The notes under the pieces were generated by a model. It worked only from the letters and a program-made list of their open reading frames with translations. It made no database searches and had not been told where the DNA came from. A stretch of DNA of 64,000 nt from Desulfocurvus sp. (GTDB lineage: Bacteria; Desulfobacterota; Desulfovibrionia; Desulfovibrionales; Desulfovibrionaceae), in contig JAIMKR010000006.1 of NCBI GenBank assembly GCA_020692325.1, positions 1 to 64,000 of the forward strand, written 5' to 3'. Made by a program: the position numbers and the translations under genes. This document shows, in pieces, positions 1-8,794 of the stretch; within the stretch, counting starts at the first letter, position 1, and every line of letters begins with the position of its first letter.

Positions 1-785
<785 letters not shown>

Positions 786-790
786 TTAAG

Positions 791-806
791 GCAAGGCGCG
801 TGCCAA
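791..806 (-). promoter_or_regulatory. Sigma-54 (-24/-12) promoter of nifH
   Basis: On the minus strand this reads TTGGCACGCGCCTTGC, an excellent match to the RpoN consensus, with GG and GC ten bases apart. The expected transcription start is near 779, about 36 bases before the nifH ATG. It implies control by an enhancer-binding protein, presumably the NifA encoded at 4.3 kb. Confidence 0.93.
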
Positions 807-931
807 GCCTCACGATTTTTGGCAACCGCGTGATATAAGCGGATTTTCCTCGCCACGCCCGAATCGTTGGGCTATGCTTGTCCACACTGACTGACATACC
901 GAATTTGTAGGAACGACATTTTCGTATGCTG

Positions 932-960
932 GTTGGACGTTCTTCCCCCATACGTTCAAC
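932..960. promoter_or_regulatory. Inverted repeat between the divergent nif promoters
   Basis: GTTGGACGT (932-940) and ACGTTCAAC (952-960) form 9-base arms with one mismatch and an 11-base spacer. An overlapping pair, CGTATG (923-928) and CATACG (949-954), also exists. The site is about 130 bases upstream of the nifH -24 element and 40 upstream of that of nifV, so it is placed as an activator site. The canonical NifA site TGT-N10-ACA was not found here. Binding by NifA is inference. Confidence 0.45.
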
Positions 961-999
961 ATGCTGATTTCGCAGATCTTTGGTCATCGTCCACGAGGC

Positions 1000-1015
1000 T
1001 GGCACCAGGAGTGCA
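1000..1015 (+). promoter_or_regulatory. Sigma-54 (-24/-12) promoter of nifV
   Basis: TGGCACCAGGAGTGCA has GG (1001-1002) and GC (1013-1014) ten bases apart, as RpoN requires. The start would be near 1026, giving a 20-base leader that contains the AAGGAG ribosome-binding site (1033-1038). Confidence 0.85.
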
Positions 1016-1046
1016 AGCCCCGTCCAAGAACTAAGGAGCGCGGACG

Positions 1047-2180
1047 ATGCTGATCGACACGACTTTGCGGGAAGGCGCGCAGGCCTACGGCGTGTATTTC
1101 GGACAAGGCGCCCGCCGGCGCATGGCGGAAATGCTGGCCGCCGTGGGCGTGGACGAAATGGAGTGCGGCTGGATCGGCCAGCCGGGGCTTTCGGAATTTC
1201 TGACCTGGGCGGCGCAGGCGCTGCCCGGACTCGGCCCCGGCGGACGCGGGCCGGCGCTTTCCGTATGGTGCCCCTGCCGCGAGACCGACGCCGAGGCGGC
1301 GGCCGGGCTGGTGCGCGCCGGGCTCGTTTCGCGCGTGAACATTGGCGCGCCCTCCTCGGCCCGGCACCAGCGGGTGCGCCTGGGGCTCACGCCGGGCGGC
1401 ATGGCCGAGCGCGCGGGCGCTGTGGTGGCGTCCGCGCTGGCCGCCGGGGCGGACTACGTGGCCGTGGGCCTGGAGGACGTCTCCAGGGCCGACCCGGACG
1501 ACGCGCTCACGCTGGCCCGGGCGGTCGTGGCCGCCGGAGCCTCGCGGGTGCGCCTGTCGGACACGGTGGGGCTGCTCACGCCGCTTTCCACGGCGGAGCT
1601 GGTCCGCCGCCACGTGGCCGAGCTGGGCGTGGACGTGGCCCTGCACGCCCACAACGATTTGGGTATGGCCGCCGCCAACGCCGTCACGGCCCTGCAGTGC
1701 GGGGCGGCGTTCGTCGATGTCTCCGTGCTGGGGCTTGGCGAACGCGCGGGCGTGGCGCCGCTGGAGCAGGTGGCGGCCTGGGCCTGGCGCGAAAAAAAGG
1801 CCGGGTACGATCTTTCGCATGTGCGCGCCCTGTGCCTGTTGGCCGCCCAGGGCGCGCGAGTGGCCGTGCAGCGCAACCGGCCCGTGGTGGGCGAGGACAT
1901 TTTCGCCGCCGAATCGGGCATCCACGTGCATGGCATGTTGCGCGACCCCGCGCTGTTCGAGCCCTTCGCCCCCGAGGCCGTGGGCGCGACCCGGCGCATG
2001 GGCGTGGGCGCGAAGAGCGGCGGCGCGGCGCTGGCCGCCGCGGCCGAGCGGCTGGCCGGCAAGGCTGCGGAGCATCACGCCGGCCCGAAGCCGGGGCCCG
2101 GGGCCCTGGAGCGCGTGCGCCGCAAGGCGGAGCTGCTAGGCCGGCCGCTCACCGACGCGGAGTTGCTGGCCACGCTGTGA
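1047..2180 (+). CDS. nifV: Homocitrate synthase NifV
   Basis: Condenses acetyl-CoA with 2-oxoglutarate to (R)-homocitrate, the organic ligand of FeMo-co. The 377-aa protein opens with IDTTLREGAQ, the DRE-TIM metallolyase motif giving the metal-binding Asp and catalytic Arg, and carries HAHNDLGMAAAN and GLGERAG, both typical of the isopropylmalate/homocitrate synthase family. It lacks the long C-terminal regulatory domain of LeuA, as expected for NifV. AAGGAG precedes the ATG, and the sigma-54 promoter and nifH neighbour support NifV over LeuA or CimA. modB follows after 176 bases, perhaps in the same transcript. Confidence 0.92.
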   Translation: MLIDTTLREGAQAYGVYFGQGARRRMAEMLAAVGVDEMECGWIGQPGLSEFLTWAAQALPGLGPGGRGPALSVWCPCRETDAEAAAGLVRAGLVSRVNIGAPSSARHQRVRLGLTPGGMAERAGAVVASALAAGADYVAVGLEDVSRADPDDALTLARAVVAAGASRVRLSDTVGLLTPLSTAELVRRHVAELGVDVALHAHNDLGMAAANAVTALQCGAAFVDVSVLGLGERAGVAPLEQVAAWAWREKKAGYDLSHVRALCLLAAQGARVAVQRNRPVVGEDIFAAESGIHVHGMLRDPALFEPFAPEAVGATRRMGVGAKSGGAALAAAAERLAGKAAEHHAGPKPGPGALERVRRKAELLGRPLTDAELLATL

Positions 2181-2356
2181 TCGCGGTTCAAGCGGCGACG
2201 CGCGCGTCTCGAACCGGGCCGGATTTCGACATGTCGTGGCTGGCGGTCGGACGCGGATCCGGTTATTCCCACGGCTCGCGGGAAGTTCCCCGGGGCCGAC
2301 GCGCCACGCGGGCGCAAGGCCGTTTTTCGCATTCGCACGCATCTGGAGGTTTCCCC

Positions 2357-3046
2357 GTGCCGGATTCCCTGCTTCCCCTCCTGCTCGCGGCGATGGTGCC
2401 GCTCAAACTGACGCTCAAGGTCTCGCTGACGGCCACGGCCATGGCCTGCGTGGCCGGCGTGACGGCGGGGTACGCCCTCTCCCGCAAGGGGCTGCCCGGC
2501 CGCGAGCTGCTGGACGCCGTGTGCACACTGCCGCTCGTTCTGCCGCCCACGGTCCTGGGTTACTATCTGCTGGTGGTCTTCGGCCGGCGCGGCGTCATCG
2601 GCCAATGGCTGCTGGAAAAATTCGACATCACGCTGGTCTTCACCTGGCAGGGCGCGGCGCTGGCCGCCTGTGTGGTGGCCTTTCCGCTGGTGTGCAAGGC
2701 CGCGCGCACAGCCTTCGAGGGCGTGGACGAGGGCCTGGAGAACGCGGCGCGAACCCTCGGCGCGGGCGAGGGACGGGTGTTCATGCGCATCTCCCTGCCG
2801 CTGGCGTGGCGGGGCATCGTCTCCGGCGCCATGCTGGCGCTGGCACGGGCCATGGGCGAATTCGGCGCCACGCTCATGATCGCCGGAAACCTGCCCGGCC
2901 GCACGCAGACGCTTTCGCTGGCCGTGTACGAGGCGGTGCAGGCCGGCAACGACGATCAGGCCGAATTCCTGGTCATCCTCACCTCGCTGGTGTGCGTGAC
3001 GCTGCTGCTCGCCTCGGGCAAACTGCTGGCCCGCAACCACGTTTGA
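2357..3046 (+). CDS. modB: Molybdate ABC transporter permease ModB
   Basis: Inner-membrane permease of the molybdate/tungstate importer, 229 aa. It has about five hydrophobic segments and the EAA-type loop around residues 120-165 (ENAARTLGAGEG, then ISLPLAWRGI), followed by ARAMGEFGATLMIAGN, a ModB signature. GTG at 2357 is chosen because GGAGGT stands six bases upstream; starting at the internal ATG (2393) would cut the first hydrophobic stretch. The gene ends 12 bases before a small secreted ORF and about 190 before modC. No modA (periplasmic binding protein) is present in the window. Confidence 0.93.
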   Translation: MPDSLLPLLLAAMVPLKLTLKVSLTATAMACVAGVTAGYALSRKGLPGRELLDAVCTLPLVLPPTVLGYYLLVVFGRRGVIGQWLLEKFDITLVFTWQGAALAACVVAFPLVCKAARTAFEGVDEGLENAARTLGAGEGRVFMRISLPLAWRGIVSGAMLALARAMGEFGATLMIAGNLPGRTQTLSLAVYEAVQAGNDDQAEFLVILTSLVCVTLLLASGKLLARNHV

Positions 3047-3058
3047 AGGAGGTCCGTC

Positions 3059-3226
3059 ATGAGACGTTCCGGTCCCCTGCTTGGAGCGCTGGCCCTGACC
3101 ATGCTGCTGGCCGCCCGCGCCGTTCCCGAACGGACCGTGCTCGCCGCCGCCGACGCCGCCGCGGCGAACGTCCCCTGCCCGCTGCACGCGCTCGCCGCTC
3201 CGCTGTGCGCATGGTTCGGGCGCTGA
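3059..3226 (+). CDS. Small secreted or membrane peptide inside the mod operon
   Basis: This 55-aa ORF fills the gap between modB and modC. AGGAGGT lies close upstream of the ATG, the ORF starts 12 bases after the modB stop and ends 11 bases before the modC ATG, so it is well placed for translation with them. The N-terminus (MRRSGPLLGALALTMLLAAR) resembles a signal peptide or single membrane anchor. The rest is Ala-rich with two cysteines (PCPLHALAAPLCAWFG). I do not recognise a family. It could be a transporter-associated micropeptide or a chance ORF; the ribosome-binding site and spacing favour a real gene. Confidence 0.6.
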   Translation: MRRSGPLLGALALTMLLAARAVPERTVLAAADAAAANVPCPLHALAAPLCAWFGR

Positions 3227-3237
3227 GGGAGGAGAGC

Positions 3238-4020
3238 ATGACCCTGGACATCGATTTTTCCAAAACGTTGCACGGCGGCGGCCGCAGCTTCACCCTCAAG
3301 ACCCGCGTGCGTTCCGAGGGCCGTTCCACCGTGCTCTTCGGTCCCTCGGGGTCGGGTAAGACGCTGACCCTGCGCGCCGTGGCCGGGCTCATCCGGCCGG
3401 ACGCCGGGCGCATAACCGTGGCGGGGGAGACGCTCTTCGATTCCGACAAGAAAGTGGACACCCCCGCGCGCGACCGCGGCGTGGGCTACGTGTTCCAGGA
3501 CTATGCCCTCTTCCCGCACCTCACCGTGGTCGAGAACGTGGGCTTCGGCCTGTCGCGCGGGATTTTCGGCCGCATGGACGCCGCCGCGCGGCGGCGTGTG
3601 GCGGAGCTGCTCTCCCTGGCCGGGCTGGAGGAACTGGGAAGAATGCGGCCGGGCCGGCTCTCCGGCGGGCAGCGGCAACGCGTGGCGCTCCTGCGCGCGC
3701 TGGCGCGCCGTCCCAAGGTGCTGCTGCTCGACGAGCCCTTCGCCGCGCTGGACCCGCTGCTGCGCCGGCGGATGCGCCGCGAGGTGCGCGCCATCTGCGA
3801 GGCGGCGGGCGCGCCCACGGTGCTCATCACCCACGATCCCGACGACGTGCAGGAGTTCGGCGGCACGGTGGCGTTGTACGAGACCGGCGCGGTGCGCGAC
3901 ATCCGCGTGTTCGAGGACGGCCCCGTCGGCGGCGCGGCCGCGCGAGAGATGCTGCTCACCGAACACTTCGGCGCTTACGGCGATGCGCCCGCCAACGTGA
4001 CGAAAAGCGGCGCGGCCTGA
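3238..4020 (+). CDS. modC: Molybdate ABC transporter ATPase ModC, short form
   Basis: Energises molybdate import. The 260-aa ATPase has Walker A GPSGSGKT (about 38-45), Q-loop FQDYALFPHLT, signature LSGGQRQR, Walker B LLLDEPFAALD and the switch His in THDPDD. Typical ModC is about 350 aa and ends in a TOBE/Mop molybdate-binding domain; here the protein stops soon after the nucleotide-binding domain. Free Mop proteins are encoded 2 kb downstream, so ATPase and molybdate-binding functions are split. GGGAGGA precedes the ATG. The family could also be called a tungstate or generic anion ATPase, but modB next door makes ModC most likely. Confidence 0.9.
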   Translation: MTLDIDFSKTLHGGGRSFTLKTRVRSEGRSTVLFGPSGSGKTLTLRAVAGLIRPDAGRITVAGETLFDSDKKVDTPARDRGVGYVFQDYALFPHLTVVENVGFGLSRGIFGRMDAAARRRVAELLSLAGLEELGRMRPGRLSGGQRQRVALLRALARRPKVLLLDEPFAALDPLLRRRMRREVRAICEAAGAPTVLITHDPDDVQEFGGTVALYETGAVRDIRVFEDGPVGGAAAREMLLTEHFGAYGDAPANVTKSGAA

Positions 4021-4120
4021 CGAAGGTTTCGCCACACGGCGCGGCGCGGGCCGGCCGGAAGCGGGACTTTTCCCCACGCGGATGACGGGAATGGCAAACG
4101 CGTGCGCCGTTCAGCCTACT

Positions 4121-4147
4121 AATTTGCAAATTTGTCATTTATGACAA
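4121..4147. promoter_or_regulatory. Adjacent palindromes upstream of nifA
   Basis: AATTTGCAAATT (4121-4132) is a perfect 12-base palindrome. It runs straight into TTGTCATTTATGACAA (4132-4147), with 7-base perfect arms around two bases. They sit in an unusually AT-rich patch about 110 bases before nifA. The second is shaped like a dimer site of a CRP/FNR-type regulator, but I cannot assign a regulator. Confidence 0.5.
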
Positions 4148-4254
4148 TTAGGAACCGGCGCACTTGTATCTAAACATTTGATGTAATTCCAGCATATTAA
4201 CACTTCATACGCCGACACTTTCCGTCGCGGCATCGTTATTGCTTGCTCGGGGGC

Positions 4255-5829
4255 ATGACGCTCATGCTCGGCAACCTGAAACTTCAGGTCCTCTCCTCCA
4301 TCTGCCAGATCATCGACACGGCCCTGGACCTGGAAAAGGCCCTGGCCGAGGTCTTGCGCATCCTCTCCGAGACGCTTTCGATGAAACGGGCCACCATCAC
4401 CCTGGCCGACCCGGACAACGAGCGTCTCGCCATCACCGCCTCCCACGGGCTGACCGCGGAGGAGCGCCAGCGCGGCGTGTACGAGCTGGACGAGGGGGTG
4501 ACCGGCCTGATCTTCCAGACCGGCAAGCCTTACGTGGTGCCGGATATCCGCCGGGAACCGCTGTTTCTGGACAAGACCGGCTCGCGGCATCTGGAGCGCG
4601 GGCGCGTCAGCTTCATCGGCGTGCCCATCACCGCCAACGGGCGCTGCCTGGGCGTGCTCAACGTGGACCGGCTCTTCGGCGACGAGGTGGCCTTCGAAGA
4701 GGATCTAAGCTTCCTCACCGTGGTGGCCACGCTCATCGGCCAGTTCCTGTCCCTCAACGAAAAAGTCAAAGCGCGCGAGGAGGCCCTCGTCCGCGAGAAC
4801 ATCTCCCTGCGCTCACAAATCACACGCGAGCAGCGCGGCCCGTACATCGTGGGCAAGAGCCAGGCCATGCAGGACGTGGAGCATCAGGTGAGCAAGGTGG
4901 CACCGACCAGGGCCACGGTGCTGCTGCTGGGCGAGTCCGGCGTGGGCAAAACGCTCATCGCGCGGATCATTCACGAGCTTTCCGGACGCAAGGGCCATCC
5001 GTTCATGAAGGTGAACTGCGCCTCCATCCCGGAGAATCTGCTGGAGAGCGAGCTCTTCGGCTACGAGCGCGGGGCCTTCACCGGCGCGGTGGGCTCCAAG
5101 CCCGGCCGCTTCGAGGACGCCCACGAAGGCACCATCTTCCTCGACGAGATCGGCGAGCTGCCCCTTGGCATTCAGGCCAAACTGCTGCGAGTGCTGCAGG
5201 ACAAAGAGTTCGAACGCCTGGGCTCCAACACCACCCGCAAGGTGGACGTGCGCGTGGTGGCCGCCACCAACCGCGACCTGGGCGAACTGGCCGAGCGCGC
5301 CGCCTTCCGCCCAGACCTCTACTACCGCCTCTCGGTGTTCCCCATCCAGGTGCCGCCCCTGCGCCAGCGCAAGGAGGACATTCCGGTCCTGCTCAACCAC
5401 TTCATCGACAAGGTGGCCCGCGAGTACGCCCGCACCATCACTTTCACCCCGCGCGCCCTTTCCGATCTGACGCTGTACGATTGGCCTGGCAACGTGCGCG
5501 AGATGGAAAACCTCATCGAACGCCTCGTCATCATGAGCGACGGCGACCGCGTGGACGCCACCTTCCTGCGGCCCTATCTCAACCAGTCGGCCGCGCAGCC
5601 GGGAATGCACACGCCGGAACACGGATTCGCCGCGCCCCGGCCGCAGGGGCTCAGCTCCCTCAAGGCCATGGAACGCAACGAGGTGCTGGCGGCGCTGCGG
5701 CGCAACGGCTGGGTGCAGTACAAGGCCGCCGAGGATCTCGGCATCACCCCCCGACAGATCGGCTACCGCATCAAGAAATACGGCCTCTCCGCCGTCATCG
5801 ATCACGAATCCGCCGGAGCACGGGAATAA
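4255..5829 (+). CDS. nifA: Nif-specific sigma-54 activator NifA
   Basis: Enhancer-binding protein for sigma-54 nif promoters, 524 aa from this start. Domains: GAF (about 20-165), AAA+ (about 195-430) with Walker A GESGVGKT (226-233) and the sigma-54 contact loop GAFTGA (273-278), and a Fis-type helix-turn-helix at the C-terminus (AAEDLGITPRQIGYRIKKYG). The linker before the HTH lacks the cysteines of oxygen-sensing rhizobial NifA, so activity is probably gated through GAF or a partner such as NifL or GlnB-like proteins. The start is uncertain: TTG 4243, ATG 4255 and ATG 4264 share the frame, and GGGGG at 4249-4253 would best serve 4264. Confidence 0.9.
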   Translation: MTLMLGNLKLQVLSSICQIIDTALDLEKALAEVLRILSETLSMKRATITLADPDNERLAITASHGLTAEERQRGVYELDEGVTGLIFQTGKPYVVPDIRREPLFLDKTGSRHLERGRVSFIGVPITANGRCLGVLNVDRLFGDEVAFEEDLSFLTVVATLIGQFLSLNEKVKAREEALVRENISLRSQITREQRGPYIVGKSQAMQDVEHQVSKVAPTRATVLLLGESGVGKTLIARIIHELSGRKGHPFMKVNCASIPENLLESELFGYERGAFTGAVGSKPGRFEDAHEGTIFLDEIGELPLGIQAKLLRVLQDKEFERLGSNTTRKVDVRVVAATNRDLGELAERAAFRPDLYYRLSVFPIQVPPLRQRKEDIPVLLNHFIDKVAREYARTITFTPRALSDLTLYDWPGNVREMENLIERLVIMSDGDRVDATFLRPYLNQSAAQPGMHTPEHGFAAPRPQGLSSLKAMERNEVLAALRRNGWVQYKAAEDLGITPRQIGYRIKKYGLSAVIDHESAGARE

Positions 5830-5864
5830 TCCACCCGACGCGGGCCTTGACGATTTCGCTCCTT

Positions 5865-5918
5865 CTGTTATGGGAGAAAGTAATGGTCCCCCCTCCCAAA
5901 CGACTTTCCATATAACAG
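5865..5918 (+). promoter_or_regulatory. Leader hairpin abutting the mop1 ribosome-binding site
   Basis: CTGTTAT (5865-5871) pairs with ATAACAG (5912-5918), and GAAAGT (5876-5881) with ACTTTC (5903-5908), separated by a small internal loop and closed by a 21-base loop. The lower stem ends within the AGGAGG ribosome-binding site (5917-5922), so folding could control mop1 translation. It is not a recognisable Moco riboswitch. Half-sites for a DNA-binding protein are the alternative. Confidence 0.45.
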
Positions 5919-5930
5919 GAGGAAATCGCC

Positions 5931-6140
5931 ATGAAAGTCAGCGCCCGCAATCTCATTCCCGGCAAGATCAAGGAGATCACCATGGGCCCCGTCAACGCGG
6001 AAGTCGTTGTGGAAGTCGCCCCCGGCATCGAGGTCGTGTCCGTCATCACCGCCCACTCCGTAAAAAGCATGGGCCTCAAGAAAGGCTCCGAGGTCAAGGC
6101 CATGATCAAGGCCTCCAACGTCATGCTCGTCACTGACTAA
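5931..6140 (+). CDS. mop: Molbindin Mop, copy 1
   Basis: A 69-aa single-domain TOBE/Mop protein that binds molybdate or tungstate oxyanions; molbindins form hexamers that store or buffer Mo. It begins MKVSARNLIPGKIKEI, with GPVNAEVVV and TAHSVKSMGL, all classic molbindin features. AGGAGG precedes the ATG. It supplies the domain missing from the short ModC. Copy 2 differs at only three residues (51, 59 and 67). Confidence 0.95.
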   Translation: MKVSARNLIPGKIKEITMGPVNAEVVVEVAPGIEVVSVITAHSVKSMGLKKGSEVKAMIKASNVMLVTD

Positions 6141-6165
6141 CTTTCCGAACAGCGAATGCGCGCGG

Positions 6166-6208
6166 CCGCCCTTCCCGCTCCATCGCGAGGGGGAGGGGCG
6201 GTCTTTTC
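6166..6208 (+). terminator. Rho-independent terminator after mop1
   Basis: A GC-rich stem (CCGCCC with GGGGCGG, extended through CTCC and GGAG) around ATCGCG is followed by TCTTTTC. It is conserved behind copy 2, so it was duplicated with the gene. Confidence 0.85.
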
Positions 6209-6318
6209 GTGTCTTTCACGGTCCTTCCGCGAACTGTGTTGCCGAAAATTATTTTTTCCGTGACAGTAAGGGCGAAAGCTCACTTCTCCATCAACCCGAA
6301 CCGCACAAGGAGCATGCC

Positions 6319-6528
6319 ATGAAAGTCAGCGCCCGCAATCTCATTCCCGGCAAGATCAAGGAAATCACCATGGGCCCCGTCAACGCGGAAGTCGTTGTGG
6401 AAGTCGCCCCCGGCATCGAGGTCGTGTCCGTCATCACCGCCCATTCCGTGAAAAGCATGGGCCTCAAGCAGGGCTCCGAGGTCAAGGCCATGGTCAAGGC
6501 CTCCAACGTCATGCTCGCCACCGACTAG
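6319..6528 (+). CDS. mop: Molbindin Mop, copy 2
   Basis: A 69-aa molbindin nearly identical to copy 1 (Lys51 to Gln, Ile59 to Val, Val67 to Ala), also nearly identical at DNA level and with a matching downstream terminator. The duplicated unit runs from the start codon to the terminator, about 277 bases. The upstream DNA is different: AAGGAG is the ribosome-binding site and the hairpin found before copy 1 is absent, so the two genes are probably expressed under different conditions. Confidence 0.95.
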   Translation: MKVSARNLIPGKIKEITMGPVNAEVVVEVAPGIEVVSVITAHSVKSMGLKQGSEVKAMVKASNVMLATD

Positions 6529-6553
6529 CCTTCCGAACAACGAACACGCACGG

Positions 6554-6596
6554 CCGCCTTTCCTTCTCCATCGCGAGGAGGAGGGGCGGTCTTTTT
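6554..6596 (+). terminator. Rho-independent terminator after mop2
   Basis: CCGCCTTTCCTTCTCC pairs imperfectly with GGAGGAGGGGCGG around ATCGCG, followed by TCTTTTT. It is the counterpart of the mop1 terminator. Confidence 0.85.
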
Positions 6597-6698
6597 GTCT
6601 TTTCTTCCTCCGAAAACGCCATCGGATATGGCGATCTCCTCATCGCCCATTCCTCTTGCGCCAAAGTGGTATCGTTGATAGAAATATCTACGTTTCCC

Positions 6699-6725
6699 TA
6701 TCGATCGGCTTCAATGGGCCGATAA
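6699..6725 (+). promoter_or_regulatory. Candidate sigma-28 (FliA) promoter of the chemoreceptor
   Basis: GCCGATAA at 6718-6725 is a perfect FliA -10 element. Fifteen bases upstream, TATC (6699-6702) is a poor match to the TAAA -35 element. A FliA promoter would be normal for a chemoreceptor gene. The start codon is 62 bases downstream of the -10. Confidence 0.5.
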
Positions 6726-6786
6726 ACAAGACGTCCGCCGTCACGCCCCCACGCGCCGGCCACCCCGTTGCTCGCGAGGAGTCCGT

Positions 6787-8637
6787 ATGTTGCGCGATAA
6801 AATTCTGGACACCAGGACCTCCACCAAGCTCTACACGCTTTTCGGTTGTGTCCTCGGCCTGTTCCTGGTCGCGATTTTCTTTATTTTCCTGCCATATTAC
6901 GAACAGGACCTGCTGCGAGCGAGGCGAAACAGCCTCGCCGACTGCGTGGACATGACCTACGACCTGGTGAAACAGTACCAGGATCGCGTGGACAAGGGCG
7001 AATTCTCCCCCGACGAGGCCAGACGACGCGCCGCCGAACGCCTGCGCGTCATGCGCTACGGCAACGGCGAATACTTCTGGGTCAACGACACCACTTCGCC
7101 CGTGCCGCTCATGATCATGCACCCCACCAGCCCGGCGCTGGAGGGCAAGCCGTTGAGCGACCCCAAGTTCGACAAGGCCACGGGGTTCTGGCTGGGACGG
7201 GAGGGCAAGACGGGCGAGGGGACCTACGCCACGCCGAAGAACATCTTCGTGGCCATGGCCGAGGTCTGCCGGCAGGCCGGCGAGGGCTTCGTCGGCTATG
7301 AGTGGACCAAGCCCAAGACCGGCGGCGGCGCAACCACCGAGACCTACCCCAAAATCTCCTACGTGCGTCTGTACAAGCCCTGGGGCTGGATCATCGGCAC
7401 CGGGCTCTACGTGGATGACATCCACGCCAAGGTCGATGACCTGCGCCTGTGGCTGGGTGGCATCATGGCCGGGCTCATCACCATTTTGAGCGTGGCCGTG
7501 TTCCTCATCGTCCGCGTCATCTCCCGGCCCATCACCACGCTCTCGTCCGTGTCCGGGCGCATCGCCGGCGGCGATCTGGACGCCAGGGCCGACGAGGACT
7601 TCCACGGCGAGATGGGCACGCTGCAAAAGTCCATGCAGGGCATGGTCCGCGCCCTGCGCGAAAAGATTGGCGAGGCGGAGGAGAGCAAACTCCACGCCGA
7701 GGAGGAGACCGCCGCCGCCCGCGCCGCCCAGGCCGAGGCCGACGAGGCCAAGCGCCAAGCCGCTCAGGCCACCCGCGAGGGAATGCTCGCCGCCGCCGCC
7801 AAGCTGCGCGACGTCAGCCAGGCCATCGGCGGGGCCAGCCATGATCTCAAGAGCCGCATCGAATCCTCCCGACATGGGTCCGAGCTGCAAAAGGACCGCC
7901 TCGGCGAAACCGCCACCGCCATGGAGGAGATGAACGCGACCGTCCTCACCGTGGCCGGCAACGCCGGGCAGGCCGCCGAGGCCGCCGGACAGGCCAGGCA
8001 AAAGGCCAAGGATGGCGCGGGAGTGGTCAACAACCTCGTGACCGCCATTCAGGACGTCTACGCCCAGGCCCAGGGGCTGAAGGTGAACATGGGCGAACTC
8101 GGCCGGCAGGCCGACGGCATCGGTCAGGTCATGGGCGTCATCAACGACATCGCCGACCAGACCAACCTGCTCGCCCTCAACGCCGCCATCGAGGCCGCCC
8201 GCGCCGGCGAGGCCGGACGGGGCTTCGCCGTCGTCGCCGACGAGGTGCGCAAGCTCGCCGAAAAGACCATGAACGCCACCCGCGAGGTCGCCCAGGCCAT
8301 CGGTGGCATCCAGAAGGGCACCCGCGAGAACGTCAAGCGCGTCGATCTCGCCAACGAGCGCATCGAGGAGGCCACCGGCCTCGCCCGCGAATCCGGCAAG
8401 GCACTCAACACCATCGTCACCCTCGTCGAAAGCTCCACCCAGCAGGTGCAGAGCATCGCCGTCGCCAGCGGCGAACAGTCCACCGCCAGCGAGGAAATCA
8501 ACCGCTCCCTGGACGACATCAACCGCATCGCCAGCGAAACCGCCGACGCCATGAATCAGGCCGTCGAGGCCGTCAGCGGGCTGCTCGGCCAGTCCGAAAA
8601 CCTCCTCGCCCTCATGCGCGAACTGGAAAACGGCTAA
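6787..8637 (+). CDS. Methyl-accepting chemotaxis protein with single Cache sensor
   Basis: Transmembrane chemoreceptor of 616 aa signalling to CheA/CheW. TM1 is about residues 15-36. A periplasmic single-Cache domain (about 40-215) contains [10 protein letters not shown] and GTGLYVDD, motifs of the sCache_2 family that binds small organic acids. TM2 is about 222-243, followed by HAMP, a short coiled coil ([20 protein letters not shown]) and the MCP signalling hairpin with [20 protein letters not shown]. The C-terminus (LMRELENG) lacks a CheR-tethering pentapeptide. GGAG precedes the ATG. No other chemotaxis gene is adjacent. The ligand cannot be read from sequence. Confidence 0.95.
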   Translation: MLRDKILDTRTSTKLYTLFGCVLGLFLVAIFFIFLPYYEQDLLRARRNSLADCVDMTYDLVKQYQDRVDKGEFSPDEARRRAAERLRVMRYGNGEYFWVNDTTSPVPLMIMHPTSPALEGKPLSDPKFDKATGFWLGREGKTGEGTYATPKNIFVAMAEVCRQAGEGFVGYEWTKPKTGGGATTETYPKISYVRLYKPWGWIIGTGLYVDDIHAKVDDLRLWLGGIMAGLITILSVAVFLIVRVISRPITTLSSVSGRIAGGDLDARADEDFHGEMGTLQKSMQGMVRALREKIGEAEESKLHAEEETAAARAAQAEADEAKRQAAQATREGMLAAAAKLRDVSQAIGGASHDLKSRIESSRHGSELQKDRLGETATAMEEMNATVLTVAGNAGQAAEAAGQARQKAKDGAGVVNNLVTAIQDVYAQAQGLKVNMGELGRQADGIGQVMGVINDIADQTNLLALNAAIEAARAGEAGRGFAVVADEVRKLAEKTMNATREVAQAIGGIQKGTRENVKRVDLANERIEEATGLARESGKALNTIVTLVESSTQQVQSIAVASGEQSTASEEINRSLDDINRIASETADAMNQAVEAVSGLLGQSENLLALMRELENG

Positions 8638-8660
8638 CCCGGCTAACCCGATCCGCCCAA

Positions 8661-8703
8661 AGTCCCCCTGGATTGATCCGTTCGATCCAGGGGGACTGCT
8701 TTT
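8661..8703 (+). terminator. Rho-independent terminator after the chemoreceptor
   Basis: A perfect 13-bp stem, AGTCCCCCTGGAT (8661-8673) with ATCCAGGGGGACT (8685-8697), is followed by GCTTTT. Confidence 0.85.
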
Positions 8704-8794
8704 GGGGAAACGCCGCGCTTGTGCCCGCCCAGCGGGGCGGCTATCATGGCGCGGCGGCGCGCGGCGCAAAACGGGGCAAGCCAAAGGGGGCGGG

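Noticed and set aside
880-897. TGT-N12-ACA as a NifA upstream activator site
   Set aside because: Spacing is two bases longer than the TGT-N10-ACA consensus and there is no supporting second half-site.
4092-4107. Sigma-54 promoter before nifA (TGGCAAACGCGTGCGC)
   Set aside because: GG and GC are only nine bases apart instead of ten, which RpoN tolerates poorly.
4239-5915. A second long plus-strand frame over nifA
   Set aside because: Shadow frame; the NifA AAA+ and HTH motifs are in the frame starting at 4243/4255.
8702-8794. Longer N-terminus for the CAT-like protein
   Set aside because: The added residues do not match the family and overlap the chemoreceptor terminator; the ATG at 8795 has a ribosome-binding site.
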